Positions 21,358 to 32,065 of a DNA stretch of 64,000 bases are shown here, in pieces; the stretch's first letter is position 1; each line of letters starts with the position of its first letter. A model generated the notes under the pieces. The model was not told the DNA's origin. It made no database searches and saw only the letters and a list, made by a program, of their open reading frames with translations. The stretch lies in assembly GCA_030035585.1 (NCBI GenBank), contig CM057481.1, positions 6,907,128-6,971,127 of the forward strand. Reading direction: 5' to 3'. The DNA comes from Dugong dugon (lineage: Eukaryota; Chordata; Mammalia; Sirenia; Dugongidae). The position numbers and the translations under genes are program-made.

Positions 21358-22454
21358 AGGATTTATATCCTGAAAGGGAAATTAAAGTTGCTTGAATTCC
21401 AGCTGACAGCAGCGTCACAAAAGTCGAGAGCGGAGTGATTTCTTACTGAGTCAGAGCCTCCAGGAGGGCCAAGGTTGGGGACTGAGAACCCCTGTTAAGA
21501 AAACATTTTTTTAATCAGGATGATTTTAGTATCTTTTGAGAAAACACTTTGAGTAGAATAAAAACTGAAGTCAGATTGCAAGGGACCAAGAGGGAATTGG
21601 ATTCATGAAGAAGAGGCATAAGTATTGACGTCTCCTTTGAAGGCATTAAGGACAGGAGAGAAATTGGGTTTTAAAATGAGAAAGAGCAACGGTGAGAGAG
21701 ACACGCATATCTACGAGGGCTTTTATTTAAAAAAAAAAAAAGAAGACTCTGGAGTTATTTGGAGGTCCTGGATAATGAGTCATAGATGGCAGAAATCGAG
21801 CCATCCTCCTTTTCTCTCACTCAGTAGGTCTTCCAAGATGATAAGGTAAAAGGTAAAGAGTAAAGCAGCCCACGATCCCAGTACCTTTGTTATACACAAA
21901 CTTGTAGATGTGTTATATAGAAGGATGTGTGTGAACCTCTTGAATTTTGAGAAGATCACCTTTACTATTTAATATGCTCGAGGGACCTTATTTTCAAACA
22001 TTACATGGGGGCACAATATTTACCTGTGCTGTTAACAAGCAACTTACTAACACAGCCAGTCACTTGAATTGTTAATTAATGTTTCATTTTTTAATTGCTC
22101 ACACCTGCAGAAATTTCCCCCAGTAGTAAAGAAGACTTTGTTTCAATCCTGGGTGATTGGAGTTGGGATTTTCTTCCTTGAATGTATAAATAATCACAAC
22201 TCCTGTGTGTTCCCTAGGACCTAGTGACATAACACAGTTATGAGTTATGAGTGTGTATTGACCCTGAGCTTAGAATAGAACTAAATAGTATGGGATCCAA
22301 AAGAAGTGGATAGTTGAACCTCTCCCATCAAGCAACAACCAGTCTAGCTGAGAAGAGAAGGTATACAAAGGTGAAATAATGAGAAATCAAGAAAGTATTA
22401 AGTCCTGGTACCATAAAGTGCTAGACTGGATGTTATCAACAGAGAACTGTTTGT
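21358..22454. other. Single-copy DNA, no gene seen
   Basis: No repeat or gene was recognised. A short A-run lies near 21729-21740. Confidence 0.45.
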
Positions 22455-22850
22455 TGTTAGTTGCCACTGAGTGAGATCCTACTCAAGGTGACCCATTTGC
22501 AGCAGAACAAAGCATTGATCAGTCCTTCACCATCTTCACTGGTCTGCTCAAGTCTGTTGTTGTGGCCACTGAGTGTTTTGAGGGCCTTCCAACCCAGGGG
22601 GTTCATCTTCTAGCACTACATTGGATAGTATTCTGTGGTCCATAGGCTTTCTGTTGGCTAAGTTTTGGGAGTAGATTGCCTGGCCTTTCTTCCTAGTCTG
22701 TCTTACTCTGGAAGCTTAGCTGAAATTGTCCACCGTGGGTGACCCTGCTAGTATTTGGAATACCAGTGGCATAGCTTCCAGCATCACAATGACACATAAG
22801 CCCCACAATATGACAAACCGATAGACAAGTGGTGGCAAGAGAATGGGACA
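22455..22850 (-). mobile_element. AfroSINE, long class
   Basis: The antisense copy starts with gttgttagttgccactgagt and later has gtagattgcctggcctttct, tcctagtctgtcttactctg, agcttagctgaaattgtcca and acaagtggtgg. It matches the long elements at 30430-30770 and 32955-33200. Diverged, perhaps with extra sequence at 22540-22640. Confidence 0.65.
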
Positions 22851-22861
22851 GATGATATAGA

Positions 22862-23127
22862 GCAGCGTATGCTGAAAGGGTTAAGAGCATGGGCTCCAGA
22901 TCCAGATTGCCTGGGCGTGAATCCTGGCTCATCCACTTGCTAGCTCTGTGGCACTGGTCAAGTCACTTGACCTTTTGGAGCCTCAGTTTCTCCCTCTGTA
23001 TAATGGAGATGGTAATAGTGGCTACCTCAAAGAGTTATTGGAAGAATTAAGTTCTCAAAATGGTAATATATAAAATGTGTAGACCAGTGCCTGGCACATA
23101 AATAAGCACTCAGAAATCGTTAGGTGC
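22862..23127 (+). mobile_element. MIR SINE, near full length
   Basis: Well-preserved order: gttaagagcatgggctccag, agattgcctgggcgtgaatc, ttgctagctctgtggcactg, cctcagtttctccctctgta and gaccagtgcctggcacataa. The 5' tRNA-like head is present. Confidence 0.88.
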
Positions 23128-24217
23128 TCTTGCGTTTCTATTGTTTTGCTGGTGGTGGTTTGGTTAGTTTTTGTTTTGTTGTTGAAATGGTATGGGCCAC
23201 AAGGTTTTGAGACAGTGATGATGAACATCTGACTTGACCCCTGGCAAGGGGTCCTATGATATCATCACCAAACCATCCAGAAAAGCACTTTCCTAGTCAT
23301 CCTAAATGTGGCTGGCTAACTTCTCGAGGTAGCATTTGGGAATCCACTTTGAATAATTCCTGCCAAGGCAAGAGTGGTTGCTTCCCAGGCATGACTTTCT
23401 GCTGAGGCCTGGCTGAGGCTCAGTGACACTCTCAGCTTTTCGCCTTCCTCCCTTGCTTCCCCTTCCCACCCCACGTCGATGACGTCCTCAGCGCGGGTGT
23501 CTCGGCTCTTCTTCTTGCTCTTAATCTCAGAATGCCTTATTACGATTTTATTATAATTGGAAGGTTGACCTCAGGGAGCCCAGGTCTCAAGTCCAGACAG
23601 GAAACTCTCTTCTCTTCCTGAACATTTTAGTTAACTTTGCTGCAGGGCTTAGACAGATGTGCATTTAACAGAAGACACAGAACTCCCCTATATATCCAAA
23701 GAAGGGAAATGATAATGAGAAACAAAGGATCTTCACTCTTGAGGTTGGATTTGTGGAAGGCACATCAGAGAGGGCAGGGGGAAGAAAAAAGAGTAGCCAG
23801 GTAGTATGTGTCTTGTCTGGACAGCGGATGGTGGGAGGCTCGTGTTGGAGGACTGTGCTGTGTTTACGGGGTTTTAGGTGGATATCACCCACTATGGTGG
23901 GGAAGAACTACCTCGTGTGAGGAGTTAGAACCCAACCTCTTGTAGCTCGGCCAGAAACTAGCAGATTTGAGGACCTGAGGAGAAAGGTTTTGTGCGTTCA
24001 CTAGAGTCAGGCTCTGTCAGTTACTTCTGCCATGTCAGTGAACAGAGCTCTGAATCAGAGAAGTCACTAAGGAGCTTGTATTTCAAGTAAGAAACACTTA
24101 GGGGCGTCAGGCCTTGGGCAGAGTGGGATGTTGGGGAAATACAGTCTCAGACAGGGAGAAGCAAGCTGCCAAACCATGGACCACTGGCCAAGAGCCAGGT
24201 CTTCTAAAGAAGCCAGA
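23128..24217. other. Single-copy DNA, no gene seen
   Basis: No repeat or gene was recognised. The stretch has a few CpG sites near 23470-23510 but nothing island-like. Confidence 0.45.
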
Positions 24218-24440
24218 TTGTGAGTAATAATAATTGCGAACATTTATTGAACGCCGATGTTTTAAGCATATTAATTACACGTATTAATTGTATCCTGACA
24301 ATAACCACCAGATAAGTACCATTATTATTCCGTTTTACAGGTGGGAGAATAGGCACAGAGGGATTTGGATATCACCGCTAGTAAGCAGTAGAGGTTGGAT
24401 TAGAACCCAGGCAATCTTACCTACTGTGCTATTAAGCATC
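24218..24440 (-). mobile_element. MIR SINE
   Basis: Antisense MIR: gaacatttattgaacgccga, taccattattattccgtttt, acaggtgggagaataggcac, ctagtaagcagtagaggttg and attagaacccaggcaatctt. Confidence 0.8.
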
Positions 24441-25084
24441 ATCCTTTGCTGTCATGAGATCAAACCAGCCCTATGAATATGAATCCGTTTTCTCTGCCAT
24501 TTGTATTTTCTTTGTTGCTTTTTATTTATTTATCTTTTAATCCTAGTATATTTCTTCTGTGCTAAAGGTGAGGGAGGGGGCAAGCAAAATGATTTTTATT
24601 TGGATTTGCCTCTACCAAACCAGAGAGCAGGGCCTGGTGTATGGCTCCCCTGGGTTGGATGACAGATGAGAGAGTCTGTCTCTTTGTGCCACTGTCTTCC
24701 CCTACTCCCGTCCCGAGTCATCCCCCTCACCGTCTCCTCTTTCCTGGCCTTACCCATTATTGGGCTTTTGTGTAGTCAGTGGGCATTTCTCTTAAATTTC
24801 CCCAAAGAGCATAGTCCTGAGTTGACCAGATCCTTGGGCATGAGGGTGAGAATTGTGTGGGATGGGGACTTTGAGGTGGGGGAAAGCTGTCCTTGGAGGT
24901 GTGGGTTGAATGAGAAGGATGTCCAGGCCTTTCAGGGTTTCTTTTTTTCTTGTACTCTAGAGGCAGTGGATAAGAGTGTTGACTCTGAAGATGTTCATCC
25001 ATGCATTCATTCACTCATTCATTCATTTGGGGCCTGTTGATTGAGCATCTACACACAACACATTCTAGGTGATGGGTCACGGGG
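24441..25084. other. Single-copy DNA with a short L2-like tip
   Basis: Nothing gene-like was recognised. At 24995-25080 the sequence tcattcactcattcattcat and tgattgagcatctac resembles a reversed L2 3' tip. An ORF of 124 codons (24666-25040) has no recognisable domain and reads into that tip. Confidence 0.4.
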
Positions 25085-25275
25085 AGCCTGGCTTCAGGTC
25101 ATGACTCCACTACCTCCTAGCTGATTGACCCTGGACAAATTGCTTAACCTTTGTGTGTCTCAGTTTCTCCTCCTGTGAAAATAGGGACAATTTCTGCTTC
25201 CCTCACAGGGTTCTTGTAACGATTAAATGTGTGAAGCATACTTACCAAAGCACCTGGCATAGTAAGTAACTAAAA
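25085..25275 (+). mobile_element. MIR SINE
   Basis: MIR blocks in order: gattgaccctggacaaattg, ttaacctttgtgtgtctcag, cccctcacagggttcttgta (with one leading difference) and agcacctggcatagtaagta. Confidence 0.8.
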
Positions 25276-25309
25276 CCGTACTCTTTAGCAAATGAAGAAT
25301 TCGTAACTC

Positions 25310-25480
25310 CACCTACGGGCTTTGTCACTGGGGGCAAGTTACTTAATCTGTCTTAAGTATATCTCAATTTTCTCGTCTTTAAAATGGGGAGAAAACTAGT
25401 GTTTGCATGCTATGGCTGTTGTGAAGATCAAATAAGGAAATATACATTAAAGTCCTTGAGACAGTACAGATTTAGCGTAT
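25310..25480 (+). mobile_element. Second MIR SINE, same orientation
   Basis: Blocks gcaagttacttaatctgtct, ttctcgtctttaaaatgggg and ctgttgtgaagatcaaataa. It lies about 35 bases after another MIR in the same orientation. Confidence 0.75.
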
Positions 25481-26344
25481 AGAATACGCTGTGTTTCTGT
25501 TATATTATTAGCTGTGGTGGAGGTGGAGGTGGTAGTAGTTTTTACATCCAAGGCAGGAAATGATGCGATCTACACAAGGTGCTGATGGGGCTCTCTGAGT
25601 GCTTAGAGAAACACAGGATTATGTGGAGTCCACATCTACTTTGTTTTCTAATGGGGTCAGTTTATTAATACTTTAATACTTTGCTGGCTTTCCCTGACTA
25701 TTGAGTCATGGTCATTGGTATGCAAGAAATTAGTTTATTTCCTCTCAGCTTGATTTTTCAGTGGTTTTCAAGTTAATGCATCCCTTTGTCCCAGTTTCAA
25801 CGGCACATCACTAAGTGGATGGAACATGGCTAGTGGAAATATGCTGGGTAACCCTGAGCTCTGTGCCAGGGAAGAACAAAGCAGACCCTGACATTTGGGT
25901 CTTTTGCGCTGTCTGACTTTACATGGCATAGTGGGGGTTGGTTTCAGTTGCTGGACCAACAACCTAAAGATTTATAAAAAATGTACAAAACAAAAACGAA
26001 GAAAGAAAGATACTGCGTTTACCCAAGTGTCTGAAGGATGGAAGCCCAAAGGGAACCTTCTCTTCTCTGACTTGCTATCCCATCAGGCTTGGGGAGCTGA
26101 CTTTCACTCCAAGAAGTCTTTTGCTAATGTGTGCTCCCACCCAGTTTTGAGGGCCTTGCCTGCAAACTCATTATTCTCCTAGCAGGAAATGGTTTCTCCT
26201 TGACAATTAGGACGGTACCATGAGAACAGCCATCTTTACCCTCTTCCCATTATAAGAAGTCAGCGGAATCTAGTCTCTTCTATGCATCTCCATCCCTGCC
26301 TCAAGAATGGTTTACTCTGGGGAGAGTCAGGGAGACCAGTATTG
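25481..26344. other. Single-copy DNA, no gene seen
   Basis: No repeat or gene was recognised. An ORF of 95 codons (25895-26182) is not recognisable. Confidence 0.45.
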
Positions 26345-26555
26345 GTCTAAGTCAGAGGTTTTCAAACTTTCACAAACATCAAAACCACCGAAGAAGCCTG
26401 ACTAAAATGCAGAGACTCGGGAAGCCCCCCAGAGATTCAGATACACTAGTCCTGGATGATGCTAGAGTGTTGCATCATGAGCCCCGTTTATGAGAAATAG
26501 TGATGCTGGTGGTCCAAGGAGCACCACGCGTCAAGAAACATTGGGAACACTAGGA
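26345..26555 (+). mobile_element. MER5-like hAT-Charlie fragment
   Basis: The order cagaggttttcaaactttca, cagagattcagatacactag, tgctggtggtccaaggagca and caagaaacattggg fits an old MER5-type nonautonomous hAT element. The inverted ends are badly worn and no TSD was seen. Confidence 0.5.
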
Positions 26556-26807
26556 ACTCTGTCTCCCCAGCCCCGTCTTATTTGCAGCCCACCTTGGCCC
26601 AGTCCTAGGCAGAGCGCACAGTATGAGAAATGCTCCAGGATAATGGTTGTTGAAGAGTGGCAGAGTCCTGGATCTCTACAGGGTAAGGGATGGGCCAGTG
26701 TCTGTAGAGTCATCAAGGTGGAAGCACAGAGGGCTTAGCAAGCCTAGTTCTGCACTGCTGCCTCCTTACGCATCAGCCAGAGCAACTCAGTTTTGATTTG
26801 TTGTATC

Positions 26808-27090
26808 CATCATTCATTTCTGTTGGTGATATAATTCCAGTAATATTTTTTTCAAGAACTTATTGTGTGCCGAGCTTGGGAATACAAAAGAGAACAAAGC
26901 GTACATAGTCCTTATCTCTTGGAGTTTACATCGTAGAGTGAAGACAGACAAACTAGTAGACAAGTGCTTATGGAAAACAATGGGAGGATTGAGTTAGTGT
27001 TAAGAAGAATATACACAGGTTGGGACAGAAAACAAGTGGAGGAGAGACACTATCCATAGCGTGGTCAGAAAGGGCTTTATTCTGGAGATG
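26808..27090 (-). mobile_element. L2 LINE fragment
   Basis: Reversed L2 order: agaacttattgtgtgccgag, cttgggaatacaaaagagaa, tagtccttatctcttggagt, ttacatcgtagagtgaagac and later tcagaaagggctttattctg. Confidence 0.65.
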
Positions 27091-27263
27091 CTATGGAAGC
27101 CGCCGTCAGCCATGTCAAGAATGGAAATGGAGTCCTCCCAGGGAGTTTGGAAATACACTTCCCAGAAGAGTAAAAACAAGGCCGTGAAAGTGGGGAAATG
27201 CTTGCCATAAGAAAGGAATGAGGAAACCAGCACAAGCAGATATACTTTGTGGAAGAGAGACAC

Positions 27264-27500
27264 ACTGCGGACATGTTATCAGGAGGGACCAGTCCCTGGA
27301 GAAGGACATCATGCTTGGTAAAGCAGGTCAGTGAAAAAGAGGAAGACCCTTGATGAGATGGATTAACACAGTGGCTGCAACAATGGGCTCAAATGTAGCA
27401 ATGGTTGTGAGGGCGACGTGGGACTGGGCACTGTTTCGTTCTGTTGTATATAGGGTCGCTATGAGTCAGAACCGACTGGATGGCACCTAACAACAGCAAT
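27264..27500 (+). mobile_element. RTE LINE 3' end
   Basis: Short 3' fragment: gttatcaggagggaccagtc, ctggagaaggacatcatgct, caacaatgggctcaaatgta and tatgagtcagaaccgactgg, ending with the tail ggcacctaacaacagcaa. Strongly 5'-truncated, as is usual for RTE. Confidence 0.88.
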
Positions 27501-28104
27501 CTTCCTCCACTTGGTAGGTCAGTCATTGGAGGTAGGTCTGACCGAGGGTTCTCCAGATGATTCTGGGCCCAGTACCATAAGTGTGGGCATCAAGTTGCCA
27601 ATTACAAATACCATGTTCAGCACCCTATAAGGGGGCTGGGGCTGTGAAGGCAGCAGGGGGCAATGGAAGCATGCAGGAGAGACTCACAAGCCCTGGAATG
27701 CTACCAGGAAAAGGTAATGTCTCAGCTGCAAACTGAAGACAAGTTTGGCCAGGAAAGAGAAGAGAGAAAAGTGTGGCAGGCAAGCTTTAGCATTGTAAGT
27801 GTTTCTCTTAGGACACCTGTGTTTGGAAGAGCATAAATCCCTCTAAGAATGTAAAGTATTATCCTTTTATGGATTGTGTTTGAGGGAACATAAGCTGATT
27901 GATGGGTGAGGAGGATGAATGTTTCATGGGCAGGGAATGGGCCGTGCCCTATAGAATGTCTCTGAGAACGAGCTTCAGTAGAATCACAGCAAACCTCTCA
28001 GTGGGCCACAGGGCTCAGAATGTTGTGGTTAGGTGAATTATTTAATATGAAAATAATGGTTAATCTGAAGATTTTTCTAAAACAGGTATGCCTCTTTACT
28101 GCCT
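27501..28104. other. Single-copy DNA, no gene seen
   Basis: No repeat or gene was recognised. Confidence 0.45.
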
Positions 28105-28215
28105 TGGACTAAAGCACCATAGGACAGAGATGTTATCTGTCTTTTTGCTGGACCTCCTGTGCCCCAAGAAGTGTTTTATGTAGTATAGGTGTTCAATAAA
28201 CGTAGGTTGTCAGAA
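28105..28215 (+). mobile_element. L2 LINE 3' end
   Basis: Sense L2 3' end: ggacagagatgttatctgtc, ttgctggacctcctgtgcc, agtataggtgttcaataaac. Confidence 0.65.
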
Positions 28216-28329
28216 CAAGTAATTAAATTAAAGAGGCATGTTAGGAGTTTTTAAGTGATTCAGTGTTCTGTTGTGAATCATAACAGGTTGGGATTAAATG
28301 ATACATAATCTACCCTGGAATTAGAGTTT

Positions 28330-29250
28330 GTTGTCATTTTGGCTATTTGTATATCTTTGTTAATAACACAACACACAAGTATTCCTCATTATAATTTTTT
28401 TAAAAAAATCAAATGCCAACATACCAAACATGAAATGCTCCTCCTCACCTATCGCTCTTCAGAGGTCACTGCTGTCCAGGCCCTGTTCTTCGCCTTAGCA
28501 TCCCTATGTGTAGCAATGCACAAATTCAAGAAATTCACAAACAGGCTCATACAATACGCATTGTTCCGTGATTCTCGTTTTGACTTTAAGAGTATGTTTC
28601 GGGGTTGTGTCCTTGTGAAAGCAATTATAAATGTACTTATATTTTTAATGATTTTAAAAGATGTCATTCATGAAAGCAACATGATTTGTTTAACCACTTC
28701 TGTGCTGATAGTCACACACACAACACTATCAACATAGGAGTGGTTTCATAAATTACACTGACAGTCGGAGCCCTGGTAGCACGGTGGTTAAGTGTGCGGC
28801 TGCTAACCAAAAAGTTGGCAGTTCAAATCTACCAGCTGCTCCTTGGAAACCCTATGGGGCAGTTCTACTCTGTCCTACAGGGTTGCTAATGTTGAGAGCA
28901 GCCGAGTTCTTAACCACTGCACAGTCAATGCAAACCATTTGGGAATCTATTTGACAGCAATTTTTTAAAATTATTATTATTGATGGTAATTTAGAAAGAG
29001 TTTTATAACAAACATCCTTGTACATATATTTTCCACACATTTATGTATTTATTTACCACAGATTCTTAGGACTTTTTTTTTTAAACAATAGTATTTCTCC
29101 TATTCGATTATATCCTTGTTTGTGTTTTTGATTATTTTACTAAAAATATAGAAAAAATATTTTTCACTAAGCGTTCTGAGTTGGTGTCTTCTTATTTGAA
29201 ATTTTAATTGTGGAATTTAAATGTATTGTGGAATCGAGTGTTTCATCTAC
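28330..29250 (-). mobile_element. Old L1 3' region carrying an AfroSINE
   Basis: Low-similarity antisense L1 signals: cctatcgctcttcagaggtc, caaacaggctcatacaatac, tttaaccacttctgtgctga, then after the SINE aacatccttgtacatatatt and agattcttaggactt. The pattern fits an old L1M/L1ME 3' region. Borders are uncertain. Confidence 0.4.
28767..28920 (+). mobile_element. AfroSINE, 3'-truncated, with an inverted head piece attached
   Basis: The sense part (28767-28889) runs from gagccctggtagcacggtgg through gcagttctactctgtcctac to gggttgct and then stops, without the usual tail. A few bases on, agcagccgagttcttaacca and ctgcac (28894-28920) read as the reverse complement of an AfroSINE head. The inverted piece could be a second fragment or a rearrangement of this copy. 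Confidence 0.7.
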
Positions 29251-30267
29251 ACAAAGAAGCAATTAGCTCTTAAGTGTGATTTTGAACGTTGAATACTTTG
29301 TGGCCCTTGCATAAGGGAAATTTTTTGGCCAAGGACATCCTGCTGCACTGCTGTGCATGTGGGGTTCCTACCCCATCTCCATCATTAGTATCTAATCCTA
29401 GTAATGGTGCCCCTTGGACTTGCAAAGTGCATAACCCATACAGCCATACATGGCTGCCCTGATGGCTAGAGTTTTCCGCAGTCACGATTTTTATTCTTTT
29501 CCTGTTTTCGGGAGCTCTAGCTTAGTGCTGAGTACTTCTGATGCAGAGAATCAGGATCAGTTACACCGTGTTGTTGAGAAAAATTAAGGAAGACCAATGT
29601 CCCTTCAGGAGAGCAAACAACAACTGAAGCTTGGAAACAGACATTGGGCCCCATCAATAAATGTTTTGTTGAGTGAATAAATGAAAGAATGGGAGTGAAA
29701 TGAATGAAATTAAACTTGTGGCCCCTCAAACCGTTTTCTGTATCAGTCACTGCCCCTCAGAGAAGCGTTGGCCTGAACCTGCCGCTGTTAGGTATGGGCA
29801 AGAATGTGCTGGCTTAATTGGAGCATCTGTCTAGATAACAAGCTCTCAGTGGGTGCTTGATGATGGAATGGGGCTGTCGGATGGAAATTCCCAAGGCCTG
29901 TAACACTTGAGTCTTCATGTCAGCTAAAAAGTGAGGAGTTGCTGTACAAGTGACTTTAGCAAGAGACTTGTTCTTCCCAGATCAATATCCACCAGACAAC
30001 AAAGGCAATTGATAAGTTAAGCTGTGATGTACCAGACAGTACCTGTGGGCTCCCTGGATAAATGCGACTAATAAGTTCTTTACATTGTGCATCATGTAAG
30101 GAGGAAATCAAAGCTGAGCTAGAGGATTCTTTATTTTGCCCAGCTAAATGAAGACATGTAGTTTTGGCTGCCCATCTATTTTAGTACAGTTATCTTTCTT
30201 TAAAGAAAAAGAAACAGAAATTCTGTTGTTTCTCAGTGTATCTTCTTGCCATCTGTACACGTGTGTT
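29251..30267. other. Single-copy DNA, no gene seen
   Basis: No gene was recognised. A short L2-like end (caataaatgttttgttgagt) lies at about 29645-29700. Confidence 0.4.
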
Positions 30268-30345
30268 TTGTTCGTTCATTCAAAAAATATTTATTAAGTG
30301 ACAGTAATGTGACCGGAATAGTGCTAGGCCCTTGGAATATCCTTC
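30268..30345 (-). mobile_element. L2 LINE 3' tip
   Basis: The run cgttcattcaaaaaatattt, attaagtgacagtaatgtga and gtgctaggcccttgg matches a reversed L2 3' tip. Confidence 0.6.
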
Positions 30346-30429
30346 CATATCTTTATACCCAATAGTATCATTGCGTTGGATATTTTTTCTAATATAAATT
30401 CAATCTTTACCATCTCTACCTTACTACCG

Positions 30430-30770
30430 AGGACCTTGGTGGCTCAGCGGTGCAGTTCCCACCTTCCATATGGGAGACCTAGGGTCGACTTCCAGCCAGT
30501 GCACTTCCTGCACCATCACCACCCATCTGTCCGTGAAGGCTGTGTGTTGCTGTGATGCTGAACAGGGTTATGCAGAGCTTCCAGACTAAGATGGACTAGG
30601 AAGAAAGACCTGGTGATCTACTCCTGAAAATCAGCCAGTGAAAACCCAGTAGATCACCATGGTCCAGTCTGCAACCAAACATGGAGATTGCATAGAATTG
30701 GGCAGCGTTTTGTTCCACTGTGCCTGGGGTCACCATGAGTTGGGGCCGACTTGACAACAGCTAACAACCA
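30430..30770 (+). mobile_element. AfroSINE, long class, about 340 bp
   Basis: The head ggaccttggtggctcagcgg is tRNA-like (gggagacctagggtcgactt resembles a B box). The middle holds tgtgtgttgctgtgatgctg, actaggaagaaagacctggt and gaaaacccagtagatcacca. The 3' end (gggcagcgttttgttccact, tgagttggggccgacttgac, aacagctaacaacc) resembles the RTE 3' end. The copy appears complete. Confidence 0.85.
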
Positions 30771-31056
30771 CAAACATTAGTTCTGAATTCCCTGCACAGG
30801 TAATGAGATACTCGTGTTTGTGGGAAGGTTCATACTGGCGTTAGGAACTTTTAGATATTGGCTCCTTTCTCAAGCTGTGCATCTTCTTTTTTGCGGGGGA
30901 GGTGATGTAAAGGAGGTTTTATTTCTCTAGCACTTAATGAGAATTTTCAAAGGGACTACTACTGTGATAGGCACTGAGAGAAATTAGCAAAAAATTATAA
31001 GCACCATTTCAGTACCCCCCAGATTTATAATTTGGTCGAGGAGTAGAACTGGACCC

Positions 31057-31541
31057 TCTTAGGCTGTGTTCTCCAGAGAAGCAAAACCAGTAAAGCGTAC
31101 AGACATACACGTAGAGAGATTTATATCGAGGAAAGAGCTCATGCGGTTGCAGAGGCTGGAACATCTAAAGTCCATGGGTCAGGCTGGAGGCTTCTCCTGA
31201 TTCACATAGCTGCAGGGGCTGGTGAACCCAAGAACAACAGGTCAGACAGCAGGACTCTGGCTCACAGGCTGCAAAGACCGCCAAATCCCAAGATCAGCAG
31301 GCAAGACTGCAGATGAGCTGCTAGCTCAAGTCCCAAGAACTGGAGGTCAGATGAACAAGAACCAGTTGCAGGATCCAGAGTGAGCAAAAGCCCCCGAGCC
31401 TCGCCAGTAAGTCCACCTACATTGGATGCAGGCCACACCCCCAAGGAAACTTCCTTTCAACTGATTGGCTGCTCACAGCAGATGCCATCATGGAGGTGAT
31501 CACATTATATCAGATCTCATCTCACATTATTATGTGACTGT
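31057..31541 (-). mobile_element. LTR, ERVL/MLT2-like (fossil), same family as 6745-7227
   Basis: Reverse orientation: tcttaggctgtgttctccag at the left is the complement of the family 3' end. The blocks tgcaggccacacccccaagg and tcaactgattggctgctcac match the complement of the copy at 6745-7227. The far end abuts an RTE fragment, so that border is approximate. No internal retroviral region could be recognised. Confidence 0.6.
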
Positions 31542-32030
31542 CAGCTCGAATTTCTGGCAGTTCCCTGTCAATATACTGCTGCAGCCATTTTTGAATGGTC
31601 TTCAGCAAAATTTTACTTGGGTGTTTGCAATGAAGAAGTCATCGGTCTTGCTAAATTCTATCATGCAATCTCCGACATCGTTTCTATCACCAAGGCTGTC
31701 TTTTCCAACTACCAATCCTTCTTCTTTGTTCCCAACTTTCACATTCCAATCTCCAGAAATTATCAGTGCATCCCGATTGCATGTTCAATCAATTCCAGAC
31801 TGCAGAAGTTGGTAAAAATTTCTTTTATCTTTGGCCTTCGTGGTTGGTGTATAAATATGAATAATAGTTGTATTAACTGGTCTTCCTTGTAGGAGTATGG
31901 ATGTTATCCTATCACCGACAGCATTGTACTTCAGGATAGATCTTGAAATGTTCTTCTGATGATGAATGCAACACCATTCCTCTTCAGGTTGTCTTTCCCG
32001 GCTTGGTAGAGCAAAAGAGGCCGATGAGCT
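31542..32030 (-). mobile_element. RTE LINE with endonuclease and RT parts joined by a deletion
   Basis: The minus strand encodes RTE-type AP endonuclease sequence (AGKDNLKRNGVAFIIRR, near 31940-32020). Further in, it has the start of the reverse transcriptase, complementary to ccagaaattc plus agtaaaattttgctgaag, which matches 55293-55361 in the longer RTE. The intervening endonuclease C-terminus and linker are missing, with the joint at about 31605-31625. Stops occur within the endonuclease part. Confidence 0.75.
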
Positions 32031-32065
32031 GCAGTGAGTGCAGGGAAGTCAGTGTTCTGGCTCTC

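Noticed and set aside
22862-22940. tRNA-like box sequences
   Set aside because: They belong to the tRNA-derived head of a MIR. The AfroSINE heads are the same kind of lookalike. No cloverleaf with a proper anticodon stem could be drawn.
24995-25030. Cattcattcatt tract as a microsatellite only
   Set aside because: The sequence after it follows the reversed L2 3' tip, so a repeat tip is the simpler reading.
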